The translations under genes and the position numbers were made by a program. Positions 18,927 to 26,785 of a stretch of 32,970 bases of DNA are shown here, in pieces; position 1 is the first letter of the stretch, and each line of letters begins with the position of its first letter. The DNA lies in the IMG/VR virus record IMGVR_UViG_3300044624_002315, positions 1-32,970 of that record, one strand, 5' to 3'. The DNA comes from a virus. The notes under the pieces were generated by a model that saw only the letters and a program-made list of their open reading frames with translations, made no database searches and had not been told where the DNA came from.

Positions 18927-20906
18927 TTATTTGATTGGACATGCACCGCCTTCACATTCCAAACCTTGAATAGCATCTTCTCCCATATCAGAAGATTTCA
19001 TTGTTTGAATTGGTTTAACTTTAGCTTTATTTTTTTCGTATGTTTCACCATTAATTTCTTCGTATGGTGCTTGTTTGAATCCGTGATTTTGTCTCAACAA
19101 AAAGCTTACAGATTTAATTGAATTTTGATAATTTTCTTCTAACCATTTTTTAAGCTCTGGAAGTTCTTCTTCCGAGTAATATGCGGTAACACTAACTGCA
19201 TTATCTGACCAAATAGTTTGAAGTTTTTTAACTGTTTCCAGTTGTTTGATAACTCCCATATCTGCTGCAAAAATTGCACCATCTGGTGTTTCGCACGGAA
19301 ACTCAATAACAACGGTATCATGATTTTCTGAGCCATCAAAATTGATGACATATTCGGTATGATATCCCATATCTCTGCAATATTGAACTAATGGATCATT
19401 ACTTGCCATACGAACACGACGAGTATAATATTTTGAATAAGCGGGGTGGATTCCTGGTGTAGCACCACCAAGAAGACTTAATGTTCCACTAGGCTTAATT
19501 GTTGTAAGTTTAATACTACGAGGCCATCCTTTTTGTTTACTCCACTCTTTATCAAATTTTCTCAATTCTTTATAACAATCGTCAAGCCAATCGACTTTAT
19601 CTAATGCTTGACAAACACCAGTTACTCCCAAACCAAGACGCATGTTCTTGTGAACAATTTTATTTGTTTCATCGTGAATGAATGGAAGTGCAGCGATTGC
19701 TTTTTGTGTTTTATAAAGCAATCTGGCACAATCAACCAATTCTTCTTTGTTTGAAATATTATTCAAATAAAGTTCTGAGAGATTGCAACACTCATAAGAG
19801 GCAAGACTAATTTCACCACATGGGTTTGTACCAACTACATTGTCTTCATCGGTTGGATAAAGACTAGAATCCTTCATTGGACCATCTTTAATTCTTCCAT
19901 ATTTTTGAGAAAGAGGAAGGTTAAAGAAACCATAAGGTTCGCCTTTTGCAAAACCAGTTTCTTTATCTGTTGTATAACCATTTTGCCAGATCTCGTTTGA
20001 GATGTGGGAAAAGTCATCAGCATAAATCGTGTTGTTAGACATTGCTCTCCAGTTAGGAATATTTCCCAATGACCAATTTTTGGCGCGTAAAAAGAGATAA
20101 TCATCAGGATCTCCTATAGCAATTTGGGCAGAGCGACGAACATTACCAGAAACAACAATACTTCCAATAATATTACAAATATCTAATACATCGATAGAAC
20201 GAAGCTTTTTGCCTTCTCTTGTTTGAAAGATTTTTGCAATTTTGTCAATACCTTCGATTAATATTCCTGCTCCGCTTGCTTGTCCACCGAAACCTTGAAT
20301 CTTTTCACCTGCACCACGAATAAGGATTGTAGAATAATTAAAAGATTTTCCTGTTACATAAAATGCATGAAGAACTCGATCTAAAAGTTCGATCCAGCCT
20401 TCACGACTATCTGGAATAATAAACTTTGCATCTTTTGTACATTCATGTGTAATCGTTACACCTTTTTTAATTTTAGGAAGTTCGTGAATATCTTCTCTAC
20501 GAATAGAAAATCCGACACCACCACCAAGCATTAAATTTTCAAATAAAAACAAAAATGCTTTTGGTTCATTCATAGACACATTCCAACAATTCAATAAAGA
20601 ATTTGCTCCAAAACGCTCAACTGTGTTTGTTCCTAATTGCCAAAGCATTCTTCCTGCATAGTTGCAACGCAAGTTGAAAATATGATCAAACAGTCTTTCG
20701 GCTTCTTCTTGTGTATAATCTGCACCTAGTTTTTGTGCTCCGTTGATACAACGTTGAATTGTTTCATGCCACTCTTCTTTTTGTCCATCGTCTTTTAAAC
20801 GAGCATATGTTCTTTTATAAACAATATAACCAAGTCCATTGAAACCCCAATTAGTTTTTTTGTTAGAATATTTTTTAACAAACGAATCCGAAATAATTTT
20901 TTCCAT
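18927..20906 (-). CDS. nrdJ: Adenosylcobalamin-dependent (class II) ribonucleotide reductase
   Basis: The 659-residue protein matches the monomeric class II reductase of the Lactobacillus leichmannii type. Key residues: Cys107 (L-L-N-C-W-N) and Cys374 (E-C-C-N-L) as the redox pair, Cys363 in N-P-C-G-E-I as the radical Cys, spaced 11 residues as in RTPR, I-K-P-S-G-T-L-S-L-L for substrate phosphate, and a C-terminal C-E-G-G-A-C (651 and 656) that re-reduces the active site. No class I small subunit or NrdD/G is seen. It makes dNTPs without needing oxygen but needs host B12. It opens the minus-strand pair with the SDR gene. Confidence 0.95.
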   Translation of the reverse strand: MEKIISDSFVKKYSNKKTNWGFNGLGYIVYKRTYARLKDDGQKEEWHETIQRCINGAQKLGADYTQEEAERLFDHIFNLRCNYAGRMLWQLGTNTVERFGANSLLNCWNVSMNEPKAFLFLFENLMLGGGVGFSIRREDIHELPKIKKGVTITHECTKDAKFIIPDSREGWIELLDRVLHAFYVTGKSFNYSTILIRGAGEKIQGFGGQASGAGILIEGIDKIAKIFQTREGKKLRSIDVLDICNIIGSIVVSGNVRRSAQIAIGDPDDYLFLRAKNWSLGNIPNWRAMSNNTIYADDFSHISNEIWQNGYTTDKETGFAKGEPYGFFNLPLSQKYGRIKDGPMKDSSLYPTDEDNVVGTNPCGEISLASYECCNLSELYLNNISNKEELVDCARLLYKTQKAIAALPFIHDETNKIVHKNMRLGLGVTGVCQALDKVDWLDDCYKELRKFDKEWSKQKGWPRSIKLTTIKPSGTLSLLGGATPGIHPAYSKYYTRRVRMASNDPLVQYCRDMGYHTEYVINFDGSENHDTVVIEFPCETPDGAIFAADMGVIKQLETVKKLQTIWSDNAVSVTAYYSEEELPELKKWLEENYQNSIKSVSFLLRQNHGFKQAPYEEINGETYEKNKAKVKPIQTMKSSDMGEDAIQGLECEGGACPIK

Positions 20907-20942
20907 ATTTTTAATTAGATAATTTTTACAATAATCAATATA

Positions 20943-21320
20943 TCATTTTTTAATCTTTTTGTAAATTTTTTTCTTTTTCTTTTTTCGTTTTGCAAGTTTT
21001 TTTAACTCTCCTTGATATATTTTGATAGCTAAATATTTTAAAAATTTTGTTATATCTAAAACAGACAAAGTATTCATTAATCTAGATTCAGTATATAAAA
21101 CTTGGGTTTCGCACCAATCTGGATACAAATAATGAACACATTCATGATAAGCAGTTGATATTAAATTTGTTCTTGGATCTATTTCAATATCTGTCCAATT
21201 ACAAGAACCATCAAACCCTCTCATTTTTTTAAAAATAAAAAAAGTTGGAGGTTTTCTTCTGATCAAATTTAAACATCTATTATGAATTTGAGTCAATTGT
21301 CTTTTGGTCAGCTTTTTCAT
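20943..21320 (-). CDS. Small HExxH protein (putative zinc peptidase-like)
   Basis: 125 residues: basic N-terminus, strand with W-T-D-I-E-I-D-P, then S-T-A-Y-H-E-C-V-H-Y-L near 56-66 holding HExxH, T-E-S-R-L-M-N near 77-83 with a possible third ligand (Glu), and a highly basic C-terminus with a run of Lys. The layout recalls minimal SprT/WLM-like zinc folds with a DNA-binding tail. Overlaps the upstream membrane-protein gene by 41 nt. Activity is inference. Confidence 0.6.
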   Translation of the reverse strand: MKKLTKRQLTQIHNRCLNLIRRKPPTFFIFKKMRGFDGSCNWTDIEIDPRTNLISTAYHECVHYLYPDWCETQVLYTESRLMNTLSVLDITKFLKYLAIKIYQGELKKLAKRKKKKKKIYKKIKK

Positions 21321-21528
21321 CTTTATACTTATCGCTATGGATTTGGACGATTTTCGTATGTGGGTTAATGGCTATATTCAATATTACTAAAAAAATATAA
21401 GTTGCGAGCCAATTATTAAATGTGTATAACATGTTCATATTGAACAGTGTATTTAAACTCCACATAAACAAAATAGGCCCAAAAATCAAATATACTAAGA
21501 TTAATAGTAACGCAAAAATATATTTCAT
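21280..21528 (-). CDS. Small membrane protein
   Basis: 82 residues with two hydrophobic segments (about 3-26 and 40-56) and a charged C-terminal tail (D-K-Y-K-D-E-K-A-D-Q-K). First gene of the minus-strand unit, driven by a good early-type promoter that is back-to-back with that of the AAA+ gene. No family recognised. Confidence 0.6.
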   Translation of the reverse strand: MKYIFALLLILVYLIFGPILFMWSLNTLFNMNMLYTFNNWLATYIFLVILNIAINPHTKIVQIHSDKYKDEKADQKTIDSNS

Positions 21529-21535
21529 GAGTTGA

Positions 21536-21563
21536 ATTATGAGCTTTTTTGAGGGAAAGTCAA
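21536..21563 (-). promoter_or_regulatory. Early sigma70-like promoter (minus strand)
   Basis: Minus strand -35 TTGACT (21563-21558), 16-bp spacer, -10 CATAAT (21541-21536); the ATG at 21528 is 13 nt after the start of the -10. Divergent from the next promoter. Confidence 0.5.
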
Positions 21564-21572
21564 TTTATTTGT

Positions 21573-21600
21573 TTGCTTTTATCTTCAAAACTGCTAAACT
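21573..21600 (+). promoter_or_regulatory. Early sigma70-like promoter for the AAA+ gene
   Basis: -35 TTGCTT (21573-21578), 16-bp spacer ending in TGC, -10 TAAACT (21595-21600); the ATG at 21607 is 12 nt after the start of the -10, so the message would begin at or beside the start codon. Confidence 0.5.
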
Positions 21601-21606
21601 ACTTGC

Positions 21607-22803
21607 ATGATTTCTTTAAAAGTAAAAAGTGTCTTTTCAATACCCAAAGATAAAGAATTTTATAAACCTGAAATGGGTAACGAGTTTCCCCTTAAAACAT
21701 TTATTACAAATCATTATGGTTATGCTCCTTGTTTTTATAATCTCGAAACTGTTTTTAGTTCTGGTGTGTTAGATTATTTGTTTGAGCATGGTCAACTTAT
21801 TAATTTTTACAATACAGGCAAATTAGAAAGCATCTTAGTTGGAGAAATCGAAAAAACACACGGAGGGTTTTTTCTTTTTAAATACAAAGACATTTTTGTT
21901 AAATTAAATATTAAAAATTTCAACAGTGAATTTTTTGACGATGATTTAGAATTTCTTTCACGCATTCAAATTAAAGATAAAAAGAAAGACACTAAAACTT
22001 TTACACTATCTATTATAGGACCAGCAAACTTGAAAGAATACCCACTAAAAGATTTTGCTCAGTTTGCTCTTAACGATGCTCAAGAAGTTAAAGTTCACTT
22101 GTTTATCAAAAATCAATATGGTGACTACAACTTTGAACCTATTGCGATTAATCTTCCAGATAATCTTGATCTAGAATCAAACTATGGAAAAAATTTTATT
22201 GATGTTGACAAAAAAATCAAAGAAAGATTGGAAGAAAAACCCAACGGTTTATTCATGTTTCATGGTTTGCCAGGTACCGGAAAAACAACTTATATCAAAT
22301 ATTTGGCAGGGCAAGTTAAAAGAGACTTTATTTATATCCCAACAACAATGATCGAATATTTTACTTCCGATCCTAATTGTTTACACACTCTCATCCAAAA
22401 ACCAAATTCTGTTATTATTTTGGAAGATGCAGAAAAAGCAATTTTAAAAAGACTTGGAGATGGCATGGATTCATCAGCAGTATCTTCACTTTTAAATCTT
22501 TCAGATGGAATTTTAAGCGATATTCTTAAAACATCTGTTATTGTAACTTATAATTGTCCAAAACAAGATGTTGATGATGCATTGAAAAGAAAAGGAAGAT
22601 TACAAATGGATTATGAATTTACAGCATTGAGTGAAGAAGATGCAAAAAAATTAGCAAAAAAATTAAAATATTCTAAAAAGACTATTGATGAAAAAATTAA
22701 TAAACCAATGACATTAAGCGAAATTTATAATATTGAAAAAGAAACTGAATTTTATGGAGATACCAAAAAAGAAAATCAAAAACAAATTGGATTTGGGGTT
22801 TGA
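21607..22803 (+). CDS. AAA+ ATPase (BCS1/FtsH-like phage family)
   Basis: The 398-residue protein has a ~200-residue N-terminal region without recognised domain, then a AAA+ module: Walker A G-L-P-G-T-G-K-T-T at 220-228, Walker B V-I-I-L-E-D-A-E at 269-276, a sensor-1 Asn in V-T-Y-N-C-P, and K-R-K-G-R-L supplying arginine-finger residues. The D-A-L-x-R-x-G-R-L end is typical of BCS1-like ATPases. Such proteins work as rings that remodel or unfold partners. It overlaps a PD-(D/E)XK nuclease gene by 50 nt, so the two may act together on DNA; partner unknown. Confidence 0.85.
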   Translation: MISLKVKSVFSIPKDKEFYKPEMGNEFPLKTFITNHYGYAPCFYNLETVFSSGVLDYLFEHGQLINFYNTGKLESILVGEIEKTHGGFFLFKYKDIFVKLNIKNFNSEFFDDDLEFLSRIQIKDKKKDTKTFTLSIIGPANLKEYPLKDFAQFALNDAQEVKVHLFIKNQYGDYNFEPIAINLPDNLDLESNYGKNFIDVDKKIKERLEEKPNGLFMFHGLPGTGKTTYIKYLAGQVKRDFIYIPTTMIEYFTSDPNCLHTLIQKPNSVIILEDAEKAILKRLGDGMDSSAVSSLLNLSDGILSDILKTSVIVTYNCPKQDVDDALKRKGRLQMDYEFTALSEEDAKKLAKKLKYSKKTIDEKINKPMTLSEIYNIEKETEFYGDTKKENQKQIGFGV

Positions 22804-23596
22804 CGATTTAATTTTATTGGAAGAATCTTTTTCTCATATAAAGTTCTTTGATAAAAATCACACTTATACAATTAATAATAAACCAGCAAAAGAATCTGTT
22901 TCTGGTTTATTGAAAAATTTTGAAAAACCTTTTGAATCTGAAAAAATTGCAGGTTTTGTTGCGACAAGAGATCAAAAATCAGTAGAACAAGTTTTATCTG
23001 AATGGGAATTTGCAAAAAATTATTCATGTCATAAGGGATCAGAATTTCATTTATTTGTTGAAAATTATTTTAATAGAAAACAAATCACGATAGATTCAAA
23101 ATCTTTAAAATTATTTTTTGATTCTAATCAAAGTTTTTATGATAACCAATCAACCGAAAAATACTATAAAGAGTTAGCACATTTAATAAAAAATTTTTTA
23201 AATTTTTATGATTGGTGGAAAAAAGATCATGTATTAATTAAATCTGAGTTTGTTGTTGGTGATGAAGAAAATGGTATTTGCGGAACTATCGACAACCTTT
23301 CTTATAATAAGAAAACAAAAGAATTAGTTATTTTTGATTATAAAACTAATAAAGAAATTAAAAAAAGAAATCCAAGAGATGAAACATTTTTAAAACCAAT
23401 CCAATATTTGTCTCATTGTGAATACATAAAATACAGCCTTCAATTAAATTTATATCAATATATAATTGAAAAAAATTCACCATTCAAAGTTCCAAAGTCA
23501 TATATTGTTTGGGTGGCTGATAAAGAAAACTATGAATTGATGCAAACGTTACAACTTCAAAAAGAAGCAAAAATGTTAATAGAATACTATAAATAG
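22754..23596 (+). CDS. PD-(D/E)XK nuclease (RecB/Cas4-like exonuclease family)
   Basis: 280 residues from the ATG at 22754 (an in-frame TTG at 22733 is the alternative). Landmarks: S-V-S-G-L-L near 48-53, H-K-G-S-E-F-H-L-F-V-E near 93-103 (motif I), K-S-E-F-V-V-G near 163-169, G-T-I-D-N-L near 177-182 (Asp180), V-I-F-D-Y-K-T near 192-198 (Asp195, Lys197) and Q-L-N-L-Y-Q-Y as the QxxxY helix. This is the RecB-like nuclease core common in phages. The start overlaps the AAA+ gene; its stop lies within the late promoter of the next gene. It may process phage DNA ends or degrade host DNA. Confidence 0.82.
   Translation: MEIPKKKIKNKLDLGFDDLILLEESFSHIKFFDKNHTYTINNKPAKESVSGLLKNFEKPFESEKIAGFVATRDQKSVEQVLSEWEFAKNYSCHKGSEFHLFVENYFNRKQITIDSKSLKLFFDSNQSFYDNQSTEKYYKELAHLIKNFLNFYDWWKKDHVLIKSEFVVGDEENGICGTIDNLSYNKKTKELVIFDYKTNKEIKKRNPRDETFLKPIQYLSHCEYIKYSLQLNLYQYIIEKNSPFKVPKSYIVWVADKENYELMQTLQLQKEAKMLIEYYK
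23588..23595 (+). promoter_or_regulatory. Late promoter box TATAAATA
   Basis: TATAAATA-GTATT-A-ATG: perfect T4 late box, predicted +1 at 23601, one base before the ATG at 23602. It overlaps the stop codon of the nuclease gene. Confidence 0.7.
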
Positions 23597-23601
23597 TATT
23601 A

Positions 23602-24108
23602 ATGAGATCAAAAGACCAAATTTTACTAGAAAATGCATATTCAAGCATTTTATCAAAAGACAACGATATTGAAATGGGTATGCCAGAAGAAAACCCTGAA
23701 GCTCCTTTTTCGTGTGATCATTTAGCAGAAAGAGAAGAAGAGGCTATGGCAAAATCTAATCTTTATGCTATCTGTAAACACGCAAAATCTCTTTTAGACT
23801 CATTGGAGTCTGGCGCACATTTAGAACCTTGGCAATTAGAAAAAATTGCAATTGTAAATGATAACATTCAAAGTGTTTCTCAAGTAGCAGAGTATGAAGC
23901 TGGTGCTCAATCTGAAGAATTTGATATCAATGATATTGATAGTATGGATAAACCAGAAAGTATCCAAAGAGAATCAAAAGAAACTAAAGAAAAGGGAAAT
24001 CCTTGGGCAATATGTAACAAATCAACAGGTGGTAAAAAAGAAAACCCAGAAAAATTTGAAAAATGTGTCAAAGGGGTAAAGAAAAAAACTGGTTATAAAA
24101 AGAAATAA
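23602..24108 (+). CDS. Late protein with capsid-targeting-like N-terminus and basic tail
   Basis: The 168-residue protein begins MRSKDQILLENAYSSIL, closely matching the 3911-4402 product; cutting after I-L-L-E would fit the T4 prohead protease rule. Residues 30-115 are acidic and helical; the C-terminus turns basic (G-N-P-W-A-I-C-N-K-S, then K-K-K-T-G-Y-K-K-K). The C-N-K-S ... K-C-V-K-G pattern resembles the K-K-W-M-K-C-V-K segment of the 28651-28926 protein. Perfect late promoter upstream and an acidic core-like protein downstream suggest a head-assembly role; not proven. Confidence 0.7.
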   Translation: MRSKDQILLENAYSSILSKDNDIEMGMPEENPEAPFSCDHLAEREEEAMAKSNLYAICKHAKSLLDSLESGAHLEPWQLEKIAIVNDNIQSVSQVAEYEAGAQSEEFDINDIDSMDKPESIQRESKETKEKGNPWAICNKSTGGKKENPEKFEKCVKGVKKKTGYKKK

Positions 24109-24133
24109 TTTTATAGAAATGGGAACAAACCAA

Positions 24134-24141
24134 GATAAATA
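24134..24141 (+). promoter_or_regulatory. Late promoter box (GATAAATA)
   Basis: GATAAATA-ATATT with predicted +1 at 24147, six bases before the ATG at 24153. Confidence 0.55.
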
Positions 24142-24152
24142 ATATTACAACT

Positions 24153-24992
24153 ATGAATGATCCATTAGCAAACGCATACTTAAAAATCCTTGAGGAAGGT
24201 GTTCCTTCAAGCGAAGTAAAAGGTACAACAACTAAACCAAGCGATGCTCCTTACGGAGACAAGAAAAATAATCTTGTTAAAAAAGTTTCGCCAAAATCAG
24301 CAACCGAAAATGCTGACAGTGAAATGGATGATGTTGAAGAAGCTCCAGCCGAATTAACATCAAATGGATCAGACGGAGAAGCTAAAAAATTAGGAGAAGC
24401 ATCCAATCCTTTTGATGCTCTCTTTAATAAAATTTTAGAAGAAGAAGAAGCATTCAATTTCTCAACTGAAGACAATTCTTTGGAACCAGATTCATCATTT
24501 GATATGAATACAAATGATGATGGTCTTGATGAATTTGATGATGAAACAGAAGAAACAGAAGGCGAAGAAGTAACACTCACACTAAGTCGTGAATTAGCTG
24601 AAAAACTTCACGAAGCTTTGATGGGAGTTCTCGAAAATTCCGAAGAAGAATCAGAAGATTTGGGTGAAGAAGGTGAAGAAGGTGAAGAAGGTGAAGAAGG
24701 TGAAGAAATCGAAGAAACTGAAGAAGTTAAAGAAGAAGCAGTAGATGCTGAAGTCGTAGGACATGCTTTAGTTGATTCTGAAAAACTCAATAAAGGTTTG
24801 AACAGTCATTCAAACAAAGTTGTAAAGGGAGCAGTTCCTGTTACAAGTAAATCAGCCGAAACACCACAAACAGGAAAAGGTTGTGATGGAGAATTAAAAT
24901 CACATTCAACAGAACCAGCAGTAAAAAAACTTCAAAGTAAAAAAGATAATGTTGGTGGAGTAACTGTTGGAAAAACATTGTTTGACAATTAA
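24153..24992 (+). CDS. Acidic prohead-core/scaffold-like protein
   Basis: The 279-residue protein is very rich in Glu and Asp and low in hydrophobics, with a (GEE)5 block near 171-185. It starts MNDPLANAYLKILEEG, and a similar segment N-P-F-D-A-L-F-N-K-I-L-E-E-E-E recurs near 87-101, both holding I-L-E as possible prohead-protease sites. A predicted coiled segment (L-S-R-E-L-A-E-K-L-H-E-A-L) follows near 146-158. T4-like scaffold and core proteins are acidic, Glu-rich and cut at (L/I)-x-E, so the call is by character and position between a late promoter and a strong terminator. No homolog recognised. Confidence 0.55.
   Translation: MNDPLANAYLKILEEGVPSSEVKGTTTKPSDAPYGDKKNNLVKKVSPKSATENADSEMDDVEEAPAELTSNGSDGEAKKLGEASNPFDALFNKILEEEEAFNFSTEDNSLEPDSSFDMNTNDDGLDEFDDETEETEGEEVTLTLSRELAEKLHEALMGVLENSEEESEDLGEEGEEGEEGEEGEEIEETEEVKEEAVDAEVVGHALVDSEKLNKGLNSHSNKVVKGAVPVTSKSAETPQTGKGCDGELKSHSTEPAVKKLQSKKDNVGGVTVGKTLFDN
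24663..24707 (+). repeat. Five tandem copies of a 9-bp unit (GGTGAAGAA)
   Basis: Five perfect copies in frame, coding (Gly-Glu-Glu)5 in the acidic core-like protein. Perfect identity including third codon positions suggests recent slippage and a copy number likely to vary among relatives. Confidence 0.9.
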
Positions 24993-25013
24993 TTAAAATA
25001 TTAAAATAAAGTT

Positions 25014-25040
25014 AAAAACCCCGCAATCGCGGGGTTTTTT
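25014..25040 (+). terminator. Strong Rho-independent terminator
   Basis: Stem CCCCGC (25019-25024), loop AATC, stem GCGGGG (25029-25034) and a run of six T, extended by A5/T5 pairs on both sides (25014-25018 with 25035-25039). It ends the 23602-24992 late transcript. The stem is almost pure G-C in an AT-rich genome. Confidence 0.92.
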
Positions 25041-25043
25041 CTT

Positions 25044-25051
25044 TGTAAGTA
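25044..25051 (+). promoter_or_regulatory. Late-type promoter box (TGTAAGTA)
   Basis: TGTAAGTA directly after the terminator; predicted +1 at 25057, one base before the ATG at 25058. Same variant and spacing as at 1163-1170. Confidence 0.5.
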
Positions 25052-25057
25052 CTAGTA

Positions 25058-25414
25058 ATGGATTTTAAATCATACTACTCTTTGAATAAACAAGAAAAGG
25101 ATTTGCTTAGTCCTAATACAGGGTCACACCATCATCAATCTTTAAACAGATTGGTAGGATCTGGATTAAATCGCAAACACGCTAACTTTGTTGCTCGTAA
25201 AGAAACTGAAAAAGAACACCTTCATCCCAAAGTTACCAGTTGTTATAAAAACAAAAAAGATGAAAACTTAACACCATTTGAAGCAAAAGACATTATGAAT
25301 AAATTTGGTTTATATCCAACTGATGAAGAACCAAAAAAAGCAATTAAACAATTGGGAGTTTATTTATACAAGACCGGACCAGATACATATATTTTAAAAT
25401 ATATGGGACAATAA
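25058..25414 (+). CDS. Hypothetical late protein
   Basis: 118 residues: MDFKSYYSLNKQEKDLL, a His-rich S-H-H-H-Q-S near 23-28, then R-K-H-A-N-F-V-A-R-K-E and a C-terminal Y-L-Y-K-T-G-P-D-T-Y-I-L-K-Y. Mixed helix/strand, basic. It has its own late-type promoter after a strong terminator and precedes the neck protein gene by 1 nt, so a head-completion or connector role is possible. Family not recognised. Confidence 0.6.
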   Translation: MDFKSYYSLNKQEKDLLSPNTGSHHHQSLNRLVGSGLNRKHANFVARKETEKEHLHPKVTSCYKNKKDENLTPFEAKDIMNKFGLYPTDEEPKKAIKQLGVYLYKTGPDTYILKYMGQ

Positions 25415-25415
25415 A

Positions 25416-26045
25416 ATGGAAAAGCTAAGATTTTTAGATAAAAGACTTAACGGCAACGAAAGAAGAAACTTTGATCGTTGGTGGTATGAACAAATTGGTA
25501 TATATGGACAAGGTGTAACATATTACACAAACCAAACAACTTTAAGTAGTGCATATCATCTTTATGGTGAAAACCCTAGTGCTGGTTTTGGAAATCCAAA
25601 CGATATGGTAGTCATGTTAAATTTAAATAATGATTCATATCTTCTTTCAAAATTTGGAATTGTTGCAGATAGTGATGTAACTGGAGTTATACACCCAAAA
25701 CACTTTACAGCGGTGTATGGATTATCTTCTGAACCAAAAATGGGGGATTTGATGAGGTTGACGGAATTTGGTGCTGACAGAATCAACTATCCAAAAAGAG
25801 GCGCAACAATATATGAAATAACCGAAGTTGTTGATGAGTTTCAATTTAATCCTCTTGGTGGTCATTACGTTTGGTTTTTCAAAGCGAAACGTTATGATTA
25901 TAGTTATGAAACTGGAAGTCCAGGACCAGGACAAGGTAATAACGGTCTAGATGATAATGATACAATCGAACAGGCTTCTCTAAACAACTTCAACTACATT
26001 GATGATAATACTTGTAGTAATACTTCTGTTTATGGTGAATATTAA
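25416..26045 (+). CDS. Neck protein, T4 gp14-like
   Basis: The 209-residue protein shows the pattern of T4-like gp14 neck proteins: W-Y-E-Q-I-G-I-Y-G-Q-G-V-T-Y-Y near 23-37, L-Y-G-E-N-P near 49-54, L-L-S-K-F-G near 76-81, P-K-M-G-D-L near 105-110, Y-E-I-T-E-V near 128-133 and F-K-A-K-R-Y-D-Y-S-Y-E near 150-160. T4 gp14 is 256 residues; this one is shorter at the C-terminus, which is Asp/Asn-rich. In T4 gp13 and gp14 close the head and receive the tail. Its end overlaps the convergent gene by 4 nt. Assigned by pattern, without alignment. Confidence 0.68.
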   Translation: MEKLRFLDKRLNGNERRNFDRWWYEQIGIYGQGVTYYTNQTTLSSAYHLYGENPSAGFGNPNDMVVMLNLNNDSYLLSKFGIVADSDVTGVIHPKHFTAVYGLSSEPKMGDLMRLTEFGADRINYPKRGATIYEITEVVDEFQFNPLGGHYVWFFKAKRYDYSYETGSPGPGQGNNGLDDNDTIEQASLNNFNYIDDNTCSNTSVYGEY

Positions 26046-26347
26046 TATTTTTCGTAATTGAAGTTCTTTTCTGAAAAATCATCATAACAAACATCTATTT
26101 GATATTCATCCCTTAGAATTTTTCTTAAAAAAATATTTTCCGTTGCTTCCATATATTTGTAAACTTCTAGTGGTTTAATTTCAATCTTGGAAAATGGGAT
26201 ATTTTTTTCTTGGGCTTTATCAGCTATAATGTTTACTGCTTCGTATAAAGACATCCATTTGGCCCAAGTAGAAGCTTCTTGATGTACTACTTCAAACTTT
26301 TTTTGTTTATTTTTTTTCATATATTTAAGAAACTTTTTTATCATCAA
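26042..26347 (-). CDS. Hypothetical protein
   Basis: 101 residues with a Lys-rich start (K-K-F-L-K-Y-M-K-K-N-K-Q-K-K), W-A-K-W-M-S-L-Y-E-A-V-N-I-I near 28-41 and an acidic end (C-Y-D-D-F-S-E-K). It overlaps the upstream gene by 23 nt and the convergent neck gene by 4 nt. No family recognised. Confidence 0.6.
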   Translation of the reverse strand: MMIKKFLKYMKKNKQKKFEVVHQEASTWAKWMSLYEAVNIIADKAQEKNIPFSKIEIKPLEVYKYMEATENIFLRKILRDEYQIDVCYDDFSEKNFNYEKY

Positions 26348-26741
26348 CTAAAGGAACTCCTGTTACACTCGGAATGTTTAATGGTTCTGTTACTCTTGCA
26401 ACAACAAATTGAATATTAACAGAATTTTTCTTTTTACAAGAAGCGCAATCAAATTCTACTTTTTCGTTTTCATCTGGTAAAAACGTCATGATATTTTTAG
26501 AATTACAATATGCACATTCTAATATTGTGGACAATGGTTCTAATTTTTCTAATTGTTTTTGTTTAGTTTTCTCAACAAAATAGTTGTTAATAATATTGGC
26601 TAAAAAAGAAAAGGTAACATATTGAAAAACAAACATTAACAAAAAAGATCCCCAAAAACTAACACCAAATAAATAAAAACCAAATGCACCCAAAGAAGAA
26701 ATAGAAAATACAAGTGCTGTTGAAAATAAAGCTTTTTTCAT
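26325..26741 (-). CDS. Membrane protein with a C-terminal zinc ribbon
   Basis: 138 residues: two membrane segments (about 7-27 and 29-52), a Lys/Glu linker (K-T-K-Q-K-Q-L-E-K-L-E), then a zinc ribbon with C-A-Y-C near 76-79 and C-A-S-C near 99-102, and a hydrophobic tail. The pattern is common among small phage membrane proteins, function unknown. It has a good early-type promoter (TTGACA) of its own. Confidence 0.68.
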   Translation of the reverse strand: MKKALFSTALVFSISSLGAFGFYLFGVSFWGSFLLMFVFQYVTFSFLANIINNYFVEKTKQKQLEKLEPLSTILECAYCNSKNIMTFLPDENEKVEFDCASCKKKNSVNIQFVVARVTEPLNIPSVTGVPLVDDKKVS

Positions 26742-26748
26742 TTATACT

Positions 26749-26777
26749 AAGTTAACAAATTATAAACAGTTTGTCAA
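26749..26777 (-). promoter_or_regulatory. Early sigma70-like promoter with consensus -35
   Basis: Minus strand TTGACA (26777-26772), 17-bp spacer ending in TGT, -10 TAACTT (26754-26749); the ATG at 26741 is 13 nt after the start of the -10. Confidence 0.5.
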
Positions 26778-26785
26778 CTTAAAAA

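Noticed and set aside
24251-24790. Ser-rich minus-strand frames opposite the acidic core-like protein
   Set aside because: Produced by the repetitive GAA/GAT codons of the real gene; Ser runs are the antisense reading.
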